DNA of 64,000 nucleotides from Aquabacter sp. L1I39 (GTDB lineage Bacteria > Pseudomonadota > Alphaproteobacteria > Rhizobiales > Xanthobacteraceae). Of this stretch, positions 19,554 through 35,394 are shown one piece after another. A model generated the notes under the pieces. The model saw only the letters and a program-made list of their open reading frames with translations, was not told the DNA's origin and ran no database searches. Position numbers and translations under genes: made by a program. How positions within the stretch are numbered: position 1 is the first letter of the stretch; each line of letters starts with the position of its first letter. Where the stretch lies: the NCBI RefSeq assembly GCF_017742835.1, contig NZ_CP072392.1:831388-895387 (forward strand). The letters are read 5' to 3'.

Positions 19554-19583
19554 GCAACCCAACCTGTCAATCGGGTTAACCCG
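19554..19583 (-). promoter_or_regulatory. Candidate PutA operator region
   Basis: The minus strand reads GGTTGC at 19559-19554, the hexamer recognised by the RHH domain of E. coli PutA, and a second half-like GGTTGG just upstream. A perfect 12-bp palindrome CGGGTTAACCCG lies at 19572-19583. Both are within 70 bases of the putA start. Function is inferred from the E. coli precedent. Confidence 0.45.
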
Positions 19584-19640
19584 CCCGACCTGAAAGTTTT
19601 ACCCGCCGTGCGCGCAGGGCCTCACCTGCCCGGCACAAAC

Positions 19641-19670
19641 AAAAAGGGCGCCCCCAGCGGGAGCGCCCTT
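19641..19670 (-). terminator. Intrinsic terminator of secA
   Basis: On the minus strand, stem AAGGGCGC (19670-19663) with GCGCCCTT (19651-19644) around a GC-rich loop, then five T at 19645-19641 and a further T-rich stretch. It begins 40 bases after the secA stop and separates secA from putA. Confidence 0.85.
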
Positions 19671-19709
19671 CTTCACTTCAACTCAAGCGCCCGCAGGCGC
19701 CGCCCGCCT

Positions 19710-22490
<2,781 letters not shown>

Positions 22491-22969
22491 CGTTAAATCT
22501 CTATCCGTTCCGTCTCGGAGCGCGGAGGGGGCAGACGGGCGGCCCGGCCCTCCGGAAATCTGGTCCCAAGTCGCGTGCCACGTCGCGTGCCACGTCGCGT
22601 CCCTCGTCGCGCCCGGAGCTTGGACACCACAAAAGCGGCATCCATGAGCCCCAAACACTGCCGCGCCCGACTTCCCGAACGGAAGGGGCGCACGCGGGCG
22701 GACGGCATGGTGCAAGGGTCGCCACCATACCGCGGGGACACTTATGAACGGGGGGGAGGCTTGTCAATGAGAGGTGGCCCACGCCGCCCCGGCTTTGCCG
22801 CAAGCGTCAAACCGGCGGAGCCGCCCACCGCCCTCCGGCAAAGGGCAGAAACACAAGCCGTGGCGCAGGCAACACGCCGGCCCTCGAACCGCGCGCGACC
22901 ATTCTCTTTCATGGACACGCCAGAGGTCGCTGCTTAGTATCCGCGCGATCGCTCGATCGGGGGTTGGGT
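22491..22969. other. Divergent intergenic region between secA and the second RND operon
   Basis: About 480 bases with no credible gene. It holds the 12-bp tandem repeat listed separately and presumably both divergent promoters. No clear sigma-70 or operator-like dyad could be picked out near the plus-strand adaptor, and no local regulator gene adjoins it. Confidence 0.5.
22570..22612. repeat. Tandem 12-bp repeat in the secA leader
   Basis: GTCGCGTGCCAC at 22570-22581 is repeated exactly at 22582-22593, followed by a diverged third unit GTCGCGTCCCTC (22594-22605) and the start of a fourth (GTCGCGC). It lies 80-120 bases upstream of the secA start codon. Confidence 0.7.
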
Positions 22970-24235
22970 ATGATGGTATTGGTACGCGGTTCGTGTGCGC
23001 GCAAGTCTGAACTCCGCGCTGGTCATCCGGGGTTCATCTTGGCCGCAACGGCGCTTGTCTCGGTCGCGCTTGCGGGCTGCGAAGAGAAAAACACCTACGT
23101 CGCGCCCCCTCCTCCCACCGTCACTGTCGCTGCGGCCCCCTCGCAGCCCGTGACCCGGTATCTCGAACTGACCGGCAACACCGCCTCCATCAATACGGTG
23201 GACCTGAATGCCCGCGTCCAGGGCTTCCTGACCGGCATCAAGTACAAGGATGGCGCCTTGGTGAAGAAGGGCACCGTGCTCTTCACCATCGAGCAGGACC
23301 AATATATCGCCAGCCTGGAATCGGCCAAGGCGACGCTCGCCGCCAACCAGGCGCTCCAGGTGCAGGCCGAGGCCGAGTTCAACCGGCAGAATCAGCTCGC
23401 CAAGCAGGACTTCGCCTCCCAGGCCACCCTCGACCAGGCCCGCGCCAAGCGCGACCAGGCGGTGGCCAACGTGCAGAATGCCCAGGCCCAGGTGGACACC
23501 GCCAAGATCAATCTCGGCTATACCGAGGTGCTCGCCCCGTTCGATGGCGTGGTGACGGCGCACTTGCAGGATGTGGGCGCGCTGGTGGGCTATAGTGGGC
23601 CCACCAAGCTGGCCACCATCGTCGAAATCAACCCGATTTATGTGTGGTTCACCCTCTCCGAGACCCAGGTCCTGCGCATCAAGGAAGGCCTCGCGGCCCA
23701 AGGCAAGACCCTGGCCCACGTGGCGGAGAACATCGCCAACATCCCGGTGGAGATCGGCCTCCAGACGGAGCAGGGCTATCCCCACAAGGGCAAGCTCGAC
23801 TATGTGGCACCCCAGGTGGACCCCAATACCGGCACGCTGACCGTGCGCGGCATCTTCGACAACAAGGACTTCACCCTGCTGCCCGGCCTGTTCGCCCGCG
23901 TCCGCCTGCCGCTCGGCCAGCCCGAGAACATGGTGGTGGTGGAAGACACCGCCGTGGGGGCCAACCAGAGCGGCTCCTACGTCCTGGTGGTGGGTGCCGA
24001 CAACAAGGTGTCGCAGCAGGTGGTCCAGCTCGGCCAGCTCCAGGACAATGGCCTGCGCGCCATTACCAAGGGCCTGACCGCCGGCGACAAGGTGGTGGTC
24101 AACGGCATGCAGCGCGCCATTCCCGGCGCGACGGTGACGCCGGAGACCGGCACCATGACCGCGCCGGAGCAGAAGAAGCCCATCAGCCCCGCGAACAACA
24201 CCCCCGGCGCCGCCGCGCCGGCCACCAAGAACTGA
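22970..24235 (+). CDS. RND efflux periplasmic adaptor (MexE/AcrA type)
   Basis: A 421-residue adaptor. After a basic stretch it has a lipoprotein signal (FILAATALVSVALAGCEEKN; cysteine in VALAGC). The two lipoyl halves (INTVDLNARVQGFLTGIKYKDGALVKK and APFDGVVTAHLQDVGALVG), a long alanine/glutamine-rich helical hairpin between them, and the barrel motif PNTGTLTVRGIFDNKDFTLLPG are typical of the AcrA/MexE group. I chose ATG 22970 with GGGGG six bases upstream; TTG 22964 and ATG 22973 are alternatives. The transporter gene follows after 30 bases. There is no outer-membrane channel gene in the unit. Confidence 0.92.
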   Translation: MMVLVRGSCARKSELRAGHPGFILAATALVSVALAGCEEKNTYVAPPPPTVTVAAAPSQPVTRYLELTGNTASINTVDLNARVQGFLTGIKYKDGALVKKGTVLFTIEQDQYIASLESAKATLAANQALQVQAEAEFNRQNQLAKQDFASQATLDQARAKRDQAVANVQNAQAQVDTAKINLGYTEVLAPFDGVVTAHLQDVGALVGYSGPTKLATIVEINPIYVWFTLSETQVLRIKEGLAAQGKTLAHVAENIANIPVEIGLQTEQGYPHKGKLDYVAPQVDPNTGTLTVRGIFDNKDFTLLPGLFARVRLPLGQPENMVVVEDTAVGANQSGSYVLVVGADNKVSQQVVQLGQLQDNGLRAITKGLTAGDKVVVNGMQRAIPGATVTPETGTMTAPEQKKPISPANNTPGAAAPATKN

Positions 24236-24265
24236 CGTCGGCTCCTCGAACCCAAGGCGGCGAAC

Positions 24266-27200
24266 ATGATCTCGCGCTTTTTCATCGAGCGACCGGTTCT
24301 GGCCAACGTCCTCGCTCTTCTGTTCGTGCTCATCGGCGCGGTCTGCCTGCTGCGCCTGCCGGTGGCGCAATATCCCAACATCGTGCCGCCCACGGTCACG
24401 GTGTCCACCTCCTATCCGGGCGCCAGCGCCAAGACCATCATCGACACCGTCGCCTTGCCCATCGAGCAGCAGGTGAACGGTGTCCAGGGCATGCTCTACA
24501 TGCAGTCCTGGGCGGCCTCGGACGGCACCTATACGCTGGTGGTGACCTTCGCCATCGGCACCGACCCGAACATGGCGCAGGTGCTGGTGCAGAACCGCGT
24601 CTCCATCGCCATGGCCTCGCTGCCCACATCGGTGCAGACCCAAGGCGTGACCGTGCTCCAGAAGGGCACGTCGATCCTGGAATTCGTGTCGCTGACCTCG
24701 CCGGACGGCCGCTATGACGGCCTGTTCCTGTCCAACTATGCCGCCATCTATGTGCAGAACGAGCTCGCCCGTCTGCCGGGCGTCGGCAACGTCTTCATCT
24801 TCGGCGTCGGCGATTATGCCATGCGCATCTGGCTCGACCCGGACAAGATGCAGGCGGTGGGCGTCACCCCCTCGGACGTGACCCAGGCGGTGAAGGGCCA
24901 GAGCCAGGAGGTCACCGCCGGCCAGGTGGGCGCGCCACCGGCGGGCGGCCAGGCCAGTTTCCAATATACGGTGAACATCCAGGGCCGCCTCAACGACGTG
25001 CCCGACTATGAGAACATCATCGTCAAGGTCGACAACCAGGACGGCGGCCGCATCGTCCGCATCCGCGACATCGGCCGGGTGGAACTGGGCGCGCAGTCCT
25101 ATTCCAAGACCTTCACCCTGGACAACAAGCCCGCCACCGGCATCGCCATCTTCCAGCTGCCCGAGGCCAACGCGCTCGACGTGGCGGCGGCGGTGGAAGC
25201 CAAGATGGAGGAATTGAAGACCTCCTTCCCCGAGGGCGTCGCCTACGAGATCCCCTTCAACACCACCTTGTTCGTCACCGCCTCCATCGACGAGGTCTAC
25301 AAGACCCTGTACGAGGCCGGCATCCTGGTGCTGGTGGTGATCATCCTCTTCCTCCAGGACTGGCGCGCCACTTTGGTGCCCGCCACCACCGTGCCGGTGA
25401 CCATCATCGGCGCCTTTGCCGCCATGGCGGCGCTGGGCTTCACGGTGAATTTGACCACGCTGTTCGCCCTCATTCTGGCCATCGGCATCGTGGTGGACGA
25501 CGCCATCGTGATCGTGGAGGGCGTGGCGCGGCACATCGAGGAGGGCATGGACGGCCGCCCGGCGGCGGAAAAGGCCATGGACGAGCTGTTCGGCCCGGTC
25601 ATCGGCATCACGCTGGTGCTGATGTCGGTGTTCCTGCCAGCGTCCTTCATTCCCGGCCTGTCGGGCGAGATGTTCAAGCAGTTCGCGCTGGTCATCGCCG
25701 CCACCGCGGTCATCTCGGCCATCAATGCCGCCACCTTGAAGCCCACCCAGTGCGCCCTGTGGCTGCGCAAGCCCACCCCGCCCGAGAAGCGCAATTTCTT
25801 CTTCCGCGGCTTCAACGCGGTCTATGACAAGTGCGAGCACTGGTATACCGGCCTCATCAGCCGCATGGTGCACCATTCCAAGCTGATGGTGGTGTTCGCG
25901 CTCACCCTCATCGCCATCGCCATCTACGGCATCAGCCGCGTGCCCACCTCGTTCCTGCCCATCGAGGACCAGGGCTATGTGGTGCTGGCGGTGCAGTTGC
26001 CGGAAGGCTCCTCCATGGAGCGCACCCAGGAGGTGGTGAACCAGGTCTCCGCCATCGCCCAGAAGGTGCCCGGCGTGGCCACGGTGCTCGGCATCACCGG
26101 CATCTCGGCCCTCGACAACAACGCCACCTTGTCCAATGCCGGCGTGCTCTATGTCACCTTCACCGACTGGAGCGTGCGCGAGAAGAACAAGGGCGAGGAC
26201 CTGCGCTCCCTCTATATGCGCTTCATCAAGGACTTCGAGCAGGTGCAGTCGGCCTCGGTGCTGGTGCTGGTGCCCCCGGCCATCCAGGGCATCGGCAACG
26301 CCTCCGGCTTCACCATGCAGCCGCAGATCCGCGACGGCAATTTTGACTACCAGCTCCTCTCCAAGGTGGCGGATGCCATCATCGAGAAAGGCGAGTCGCA
26401 GTCCGGCCTCTCCCACCTGTCCACCTCGTTCCGGGTGGGCGCGCCCCAATTGCAGGTGGAGGTCAACCGCATCAAGGCCGAGACGCTGGGCATCGGCGTG
26501 AACCAGGTCTTCTCGGCCGTCTCCACCTATGTGGGCTCCAGCTACGTCACCCAGATCAACAAGTTCGGCAACGTCTTCCAGGTCTATGCCCAGGCCGACA
26601 GCAAGGCCCGCATTCACCCCGAGGACCTGAACAACCTGAAGGTCAAGGCGGGCAACGGGACGATGGTGCCGCTGGGCACCCTCATCGACATCCGCGTGAT
26701 GCCGGGCGCGCCGCTGATCTCGCTCTACAATCTCTATCCCACCGCCACCATCGTGGGCGTCAACTCGCCGGGCTATTCCTCCGGCCAGGCGATGGACCTG
26801 ATGGAGCAGATCGCCAAGGCCACCTTGCCCCCGGGCATGGGCTTCGAATGGACGGCCATGTCGTACCAGGAGAAGCAGGTCGGCAACCAGATGTACTACG
26901 TCTTCGCCATGGCCATCGTGCTGGTCTACATGGTGCTGGCGGGCCAGTATGAAAGCTGGATCCAGCCGCTCTCGGTCATCCTGGCGGTGCCGCTGGCGCT
27001 CCTCGGCACGGTGTCCGCGCTGGTGGGACTTGGCATCGCCAACAACCTCTACACCCAGATCGGCCTGGTGCTGCTGATCGCGCTCGCCTCCAAGAACGCG
27101 ATCCTGATCGTGGAATATGCCCGCGACAAACGCCTGGAGGGAATGGAGATCATGGATGCGGCGGTGGAGGCGGCACGGCTGCGCTTCCGCCCCATCCTCA

Positions 27201-27454
27201 TGACCTCCTTCGCCTTCATCCTGGGCGTGCTGCCGCTGGTCTTCGCCACCGGCGCCGGCGCCAATTCCCGCAAGTCCATCGGCATCGCCGTGGTCTCGGG
27301 CATGCTGGCCTCCACCTGCCTGGCGGTGCTGTTCGTGCCCTCCTTCTTCACGGTGCTCCAGAAGTTCGAGGAGAAGGTGCTGAAGAAGAAGCCCACCCGG
27401 CCGGGCGAAGGCGGGCCGGAGCCCGCCAAGGACGGCGCCGCGCATCCCGCGTGA
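24266..27454 (+). CDS. RND efflux transporter permease (AcrB/MexF type)
   Basis: A 1062-residue inner-membrane exporter of the hydrophobe/amphiphile efflux family. The N-terminus MISRFFIERPVLANVLALL and the motif LPVAQYPNIVPPTVTV are diagnostic. Also seen: TM4 with the proton-relay aspartates (AIGIVVDDAIVIVEGVARHI), the middle FIPGLSGEMFKQFALV, LPIEDQGYVVLAVQLPEGSS and the C-terminal VLPLVFATGAGANSRKSIG. It pairs with the adaptor encoded directly upstream and is followed seven bases later by a strong terminator. Substrates are unknown. It is the second RND pump in the window and not closely alike in sequence to the first. Confidence 0.95.
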   Translation: MISRFFIERPVLANVLALLFVLIGAVCLLRLPVAQYPNIVPPTVTVSTSYPGASAKTIIDTVALPIEQQVNGVQGMLYMQSWAASDGTYTLVVTFAIGTDPNMAQVLVQNRVSIAMASLPTSVQTQGVTVLQKGTSILEFVSLTSPDGRYDGLFLSNYAAIYVQNELARLPGVGNVFIFGVGDYAMRIWLDPDKMQAVGVTPSDVTQAVKGQSQEVTAGQVGAPPAGGQASFQYTVNIQGRLNDVPDYENIIVKVDNQDGGRIVRIRDIGRVELGAQSYSKTFTLDNKPATGIAIFQLPEANALDVAAAVEAKMEELKTSFPEGVAYEIPFNTTLFVTASIDEVYKTLYEAGILVLVVIILFLQDWRATLVPATTVPVTIIGAFAAMAALGFTVNLTTLFALILAIGIVVDDAIVIVEGVARHIEEGMDGRPAAEKAMDELFGPVIGITLVLMSVFLPASFIPGLSGEMFKQFALVIAATAVISAINAATLKPTQCALWLRKPTPPEKRNFFFRGFNAVYDKCEHWYTGLISRMVHHSKLMVVFALTLIAIAIYGISRVPTSFLPIEDQGYVVLAVQLPEGSSMERTQEVVNQVSAIAQKVPGVATVLGITGISALDNNATLSNAGVLYVTFTDWSVREKNKGEDLRSLYMRFIKDFEQVQSASVLVLVPPAIQGIGNASGFTMQPQIRDGNFDYQLLSKVADAIIEKGESQSGLSHLSTSFRVGAPQLQVEVNRIKAETLGIGVNQVFSAVSTYVGSSYVTQINKFGNVFQVYAQADSKARIHPEDLNNLKVKAGNGTMVPLGTLIDIRVMPGAPLISLYNLYPTATIVGVNSPGYSSGQAMDLMEQIAKATLPPGMGFEWTAMSYQEKQVGNQMYYVFAMAIVLVYMVLAGQYESWIQPLSVILAVPLALLGTVSALVGLGIANNLYTQIGLVLLIALASKNAILIVEYARDKRLEGMEIMDAAVEAARLRFRPILMTSFAFILGVLPLVFATGAGANSRKSIGIAVVSGMLASTCLAVLFVPSFFTVLQKFEEKVLKKKPTRPGEGGPEPAKDGAAHPA

Positions 27455-27460
27455 GACATG

Positions 27461-27493
27461 AGGGCAGGACGGCCTCCGTCCTGCCCTTATTTT
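27461..27493 (+). terminator. Intrinsic terminator of the second RND operon
   Basis: Stem AGGGCAGGACGG (27461-27472) and CCGTCCTGCCCT (27476-27487), 3-base loop, then TATTTT. It starts seven bases after the transporter stop codon. Confidence 0.92.
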
Positions 27494-27586
27494 CGGCACG
27501 ACGCGCCGCAAAGACGCGCTTCCGTGCCGCTAACCCCTTGTCTAACCTTGGGCTTGCCCTTTGCCCACCGCAGCCGGTGACACACC

Positions 27587-30922
<3,336 letters not shown>

Positions 30923-30960
30923 GGCGGGCGCTCGCCGCGCCCTCCACCGGACGCTTGCGA

Positions 30961-30993
30961 AGGCCGGCCCGTCCCACGGGCCGGCCTTTTTTT
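30961..30993 (+). terminator. Intrinsic terminator of the DUF2126 gene
   Basis: Perfect 12-bp stem AGGCCGGCCCGT (30961-30972) and ACGGGCCGGCCT (30976-30987) with a CCC loop and a run of T to 30993. It lies 38 bases after the stop codon. Confidence 0.95.
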
Positions 30994-31137
30994 GGGACAT
31001 GTCCGGGGGCGGATGCCGTGCGCCCTTCCCCGGCTCACAACCGTCTCGCCAGGACCGGGCGGACGTGCTTATAGGGAAGCAATCGGGCGGGTGCGCGAGG
31101 GGGAATTCGCGCCCCGCGGCCCCAGAGGGGGGAACGG

Positions 31138-31647
31138 ATGATCTTGTCGCTTCTGTCGGCGCACCTCGCCTCCTCCATCGTGGCCGCGAGCTTGTTCGCC
31201 GGCATCGTTCCCTCCCCCCAGGCCACGCCCGCCTCCGACCCCGCTTTGGTGGAGACCAAGGTTGCCGAGGTGAGCGGCTGGACCGTGAATGCGGTGAGCG
31301 TCGACGGCCAGTATGTGCGATGCGCCGCCACCCCGCCCGCCGCCGTGGACCTTGCCGCCGCGCTGGAAAAGTCCAGCGAGGGCTGGACCTTGCTCGTCCC
31401 CTCCGCCGCGCCCGGCGACGAGGTGAAGGGCCGCATCGAGGTGGACGGAAAGACGACCAAATCCACCTTCTATCGCATGGACGATGAGCGCCTGGGCACC
31501 TTCCTGAAGGAGGGCCAGATCAAGGCCATGCGCACCGCGAAGGTCTTGACCGTGGTGATCGGGCCCGAGCAGACCAAGCTGCCCCTGGAGGGCATCTCGG
31601 CCGTGCTCACCGCCCTCGCCGCCTGCGACAAGAAGGGCGGGGCCTGA
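31138..31647 (+). CDS. Small exported protein of unknown function
   Basis: A 169-residue protein with an N-terminal hydrophobic segment (LLSAHLASSIVAASLFAGIV) that looks like a signal peptide, cleaved perhaps near residue 30, followed by an alanine/proline-rich linker. The mature domain (about 130 residues) alternates strands and helices (VSGWTVNAVSVDGQYVRCAA; GWTLLVPSAAPGDEVKGRIEVDG; YRMDDERLGTFLKEG) and has two cysteines, at about residues 62 and 164. The general shape recalls IalB-like or secreted inhibitor folds, but I cannot name a family. It starts at ATG 31138 and converges on the next gene 43 bases away. Confidence 0.7.
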   Translation: MILSLLSAHLASSIVAASLFAGIVPSPQATPASDPALVETKVAEVSGWTVNAVSVDGQYVRCAATPPAAVDLAAALEKSSEGWTLLVPSAAPGDEVKGRIEVDGKTTKSTFYRMDDERLGTFLKEGQIKAMRTAKVLTVVIGPEQTKLPLEGISAVLTALAACDKKGGA

Positions 31648-31690
31648 AAGCCCCCGCCTCCATTGCAGGCGACCGACCGGCCTCCTCGCC

Positions 31691-32281
31691 TCACACCGGA
31701 CGGTTCTCGCCGGGATCGCGCACCGGCCCCATCAGGGCGAGCCCTTCTGCGATGGTCAGCTCCGGCCACTTGGCGGAGAACTTGGCCGCCTTGTCGGCGA
31801 TGAAATCCTGCTTTCCAGCGGTATCCAGCTTCTTCAGATCGTTCTTCTCGATCTTCAGCAGCTCCAGCAGCTCGTTATAGACGGTGGCCTCATCGATGGG
31901 CACGACAAGGAAGGTCGCCCCGCCGAGCGCCACCTTGAACTTCTTGTCCAAGGGAATGTTGTTGCAGAAGAGGAAATATTTCCCCTCCGGCGAGAGCGTC
32001 TCGCCCAGGACATCCGCGAGGATCCCCGCATATTCAAAGGACAGGAGATAGGCCGCGAAGAAGGAGATGGTCCCCTCCCCTTCCCGGCTCACCGAGAGCA
32101 CCTGGTCCACCGCCAGCTCCGGCGGCCGCTTCTCGCCCGCCACCGTGGGGGTGAACTTGAGCGCCAGCTCCCCCCGGAAGCCGAACCGCCCCGGCTTGTG
32201 CGTCGGCCCCTTCAGCACCGGGTTGAGAAGCCGCCCCTCGCTTTCAAGGCGGGCGAAGGCGGTCTGATCGATGAGCGTCAT
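31691..32281 (-). CDS. Unknown 196-residue protein, divergent from nifH with its own sigma-54/NifA signals
   Basis: A soluble-looking 196-residue protein: no signal peptide, no membrane segment, one cysteine (Cys106). Seen: FRGELALKFTPTVAGEKRPPE near residues 35-55, a hydrophobic central part (ISFFAAYLLSFEYAGILADVL, 72-92), KYFLFCNNIPLDKKFKVAL, VVPIDEATVYNELLELLKIEK and the helical end KWPELTIAEGLALMGPV. I do not recognise the family. ATG 32279-32281 follows AAGGA with normal spacing; the longer frame upstream crosses the promoter. Its upstream region has a -24/-12 sigma-54 promoter (32318-32333) and a NifA-type site about 100 bases further up, mirroring the nifH signals. This suggests synthesis together with nitrogenase. 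Its job cannot be deduced; candidates are nitrogenase protection, assembly or regulation. Confidence 0.8.
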   Translation of the reverse strand: MTLIDQTAFARLESEGRLLNPVLKGPTHKPGRFGFRGELALKFTPTVAGEKRPPELAVDQVLSVSREGEGTISFFAAYLLSFEYAGILADVLGETLSPEGKYFLFCNNIPLDKKFKVALGGATFLVVPIDEATVYNELLELLKIEKNDLKKLDTAGKQDFIADKAAKFSAKWPELTIAEGLALMGPVRDPGENRPV

Positions 32282-32317
32282 GGTGAAGTCCTTCTCAAGT
32301 AAAGCCGGCTGAGCCGG

Positions 32318-32333
32318 TGCAAGTTCGGCACCA
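32318..32333 (-). promoter_or_regulatory. Sigma-54 (-24/-12) promoter of the divergent unknown gene
   Basis: The minus strand reads TGGTGCCGAACTTGCA: GG and GC separated by exactly ten bases, TTGCA at -12. Transcription would start near 32307, about 26 bases before the ATG at 32281, leaving room for the AAGGA ribosome site. The -24 half (TGGTGC) is a mild variant of TGGCAC. Confidence 0.7.
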
Positions 32334-32425
32334 GCGCCATAAGCCCAGAACCGCGTTGTTCCGCGCCTGGAGAAGGCCCGCCAAGCCGAGTTCAGCAGCC
32401 ATTTCCGGGCCCTGTCCGACATCCC

Positions 32426-32441
32426 TGTCGCTCACCCGACA
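32426..32441 (-). promoter_or_regulatory. NifA upstream activating sequence for the divergent gene
   Basis: TGT-N10-ACA. On the minus strand it fits the fuller consensus TGT-N4-T-N5-ACA (TGTCGGGTGAGCGACA). Its centre is about 102 bases upstream of the minus-strand -24 element, the usual distance. Confidence 0.7.
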
Positions 32442-32469
32442 AAGCCGTCCGACACGCCTGGAGGGGTAG

Positions 32470-33618
<1,149 letters not shown>

Positions 33619-33624
33619 CCCAAC

Positions 33625-33649
33625 GCGGCCCGGCACCCCGCCGGGCCGC
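33625..33649 (+). other. nifH-nifD intergenic hairpin
   Basis: Ten-bp stem GCGGCCCGGC (33625-33634) and GCCGGGCCGC (33640-33649) with a 5-base loop, seven bases after the nifH stop and without a T-run. It may stabilise the nifH message or reduce read-through to nifDK, which would help make more Fe protein than MoFe protein. Confidence 0.6.
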
Positions 33650-33679
33650 CCCGCCGCTCACTTTGAGAGGTCGACTGCC

Positions 33680-35200
33680 ATGAGCCTCGATTATGAAAAC
33701 GACGGCGCGCTCCACGAGAAGATCATCGAGGACGTGCTGTCCGCCTATCCCGACAAATTCGCCAAGCGCCGGCGCAAGCATTTGTCCGTCGCCAAGGGCG
33801 TCGACGAAGTCGAAGAGACGCCCGAGGGCGAGGAGAAGCTCCTCACCGAATGTGATGTGAAGTCCAACATCAAGTCCATCCCGGGCGTGATGACAATCCG
33901 CGGCTGCGCCTATGCTGGATCGAAGGGCGTGGTGTGGGGTCCCATCAAGGACATGGTCCACATCTCCCACGGACCTGTTGGCTGCGGCCAGTATTCCTGG
34001 TCCCAGCGCCGCAACTATTATATCGGCACGACGGGCATCGACACCTTCGTGACCATGCAGTTCACGTCCGACTTCCAGGAGAAGGACATCGTCTTCGGCG
34101 GCGACAAGAAGCTCGACAAGGTCATCACCGAGATCGAGAACCTGTTCCCGCTCAATCACGGCGTCACCATCCAGTCGGAATGCCCCATCGGCCTGATCGG
34201 CGACGATATTGAGGCCGTGGCGAAGAAGAAGAACAAGGAAATCGGCAAGACCATCGTGCCCGTCCGGTGCGAAGGCTTCCGGGGCGTTTCTCAATCGCTC
34301 GGCCATCACATCGCCAACGATGCGATCCGGGATTGGGTGTTCGAGAAGCAGGACGGCACGCTGGAGTTCGAGACTTCGCCTTATGACGTCAATGTCATCG
34401 GCGACTACAATATCGGCGGCGACGCCTGGGCGTCCCGTATCCTTCTGGAAGAAATGGGCCTGCGCATCGTCGGCAACTGGTCGGGCGACGCAACGCTCGC
34501 CGAGATCGAGCGGGCGCCCAAGGCCAAGCTCAACCTGATCCATTGCTACCGGTCGATGAACTATATCTGCCGCTACATGGAAGAGAAGTATTCGATCCCG
34601 TGGATGGAATACAATTTCTTCGGCCCCTCCCAGATCGCTGCCTCGCTGCGCAAGATTGCCAAGCATTATGGGCCGGAGATCGAGGAAAAGGCCGAGGCCG
34701 TGATCGCCAAGTACCAGCCTCTGGTCGATGCAGTCATCGCCAAGTACCGGCCGCGGCTCGAAGGCAAGAAGGTGATGCTCTATGTGGGTGGCCTGCGCCC
34801 CCGCCACGTCATCACCGCCTATGAGGACCTGGGCATGGAAATCGCCGGAACGGGCTACGAGTTCGCCCATAACGACGACTACCAGCGCACCGGACATTAC
34901 GTGAAGGACGGCACGCTCATTTATGACGACGTGACCGGCTACGAACTGGAGAAGTTCATCGAGAAGATCCGCCCGGATCTGGTGGGCTCCGGCATCAAGG
35001 AAAAGTATCCGGTGCAGAAGATGGGTATTCCCTTCCGCCAGATGCATTCCTGGGACTATTCGGGCCCCTATCACGGCTATGACGGCTTCGCCATCTTCGC
35101 CCGCGACATGGACTTGGCCATCAACAATCCGGTCTGGGGCCTGTTCGATCCGCCCTGGAAGAAGAAGGACGCCGCCCCGCTGCTCCAGGCGGCGGAGTGA
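33680..35200 (+). CDS. nifD: Nitrogenase molybdenum-iron protein alpha chain NifD
   Basis: A 506-residue alpha subunit of dinitrogenase. The P-cluster cysteines are Cys76 (IRGCAYAG), Cys102 ([10 protein letters not shown]) and Cys168 ([11 protein letters not shown]). The FeMo-cofactor ligands are Cys297 ([12 protein letters not shown]) and His456 ([17 protein letters not shown]). The His207-type [10 protein letters not shown] and Gln context for homocitrate are also present. There is no sign of an anf/vnf-type alpha chain, so this is the molybdenum enzyme. It starts at ATG 33680 behind a GAGAGG site, 61 bases after nifH, and forms an alpha2beta2 complex with NifK. Confidence 0.99.
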   Translation: MSLDYENDGALHEKIIEDVLSAYPDKFAKRRRKHLSVAKGVDEVEETPEGEEKLLTECDVKSNIKSIPGVMTIRGCAYAGSKGVVWGPIKDMVHISHGPVGCGQYSWSQRRNYYIGTTGIDTFVTMQFTSDFQEKDIVFGGDKKLDKVITEIENLFPLNHGVTIQSECPIGLIGDDIEAVAKKKNKEIGKTIVPVRCEGFRGVSQSLGHHIANDAIRDWVFEKQDGTLEFETSPYDVNVIGDYNIGGDAWASRILLEEMGLRIVGNWSGDATLAEIERAPKAKLNLIHCYRSMNYICRYMEEKYSIPWMEYNFFGPSQIAASLRKIAKHYGPEIEEKAEAVIAKYQPLVDAVIAKYRPRLEGKKVMLYVGGLRPRHVITAYEDLGMEIAGTGYEFAHNDDYQRTGHYVKDGTLIYDDVTGYELEKFIEKIRPDLVGSGIKEKYPVQKMGIPFRQMHSWDYSGPYHGYDGFAIFARDMDLAINNPVWGLFDPPWKKKDAAPLLQAAE

Positions 35201-35208
35201 CATCCCCC

Positions 35209-35233
35209 TCCGGCCTGCGCCGCGCGGGCCGGA
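35209..35233 (+). other. nifD-nifK intergenic hairpin
   Basis: Seven-bp stem TCCGGCC (35209-35215) and GGCCGGA (35227-35233) around a GC-rich loop that can pair further. It begins nine bases after the nifD stop in an unusually long (194-base) nifD-nifK spacer. No T-run follows, so it is more likely an mRNA-stabilising structure than a terminator. The rest of the spacer shows no gene or promoter. Confidence 0.4.
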
Positions 35234-35394
35234 TCTAACCCTTTGATCCGCAAGGATCACCAGCGTGCCATTGGGCGCGGACGGGTGACCCTTGCCTGAG
35301 CCGAACCCGGCCGCCCCTTGCGGGGAGACCGTCCTAATCCCGAGCCGTGTGCCGCCGTATGGCGCGGCCACGCCGAACAGGACAGGAGTTGACC

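Noticed and set aside
22934-27511. 1525-codon open frame on the minus strand
   Set aside because: It is the shadow of the second RND operon in GC-rich DNA; His/Asp/Gly-rich composition, no family motifs, and the plus-strand genes are unmistakable.
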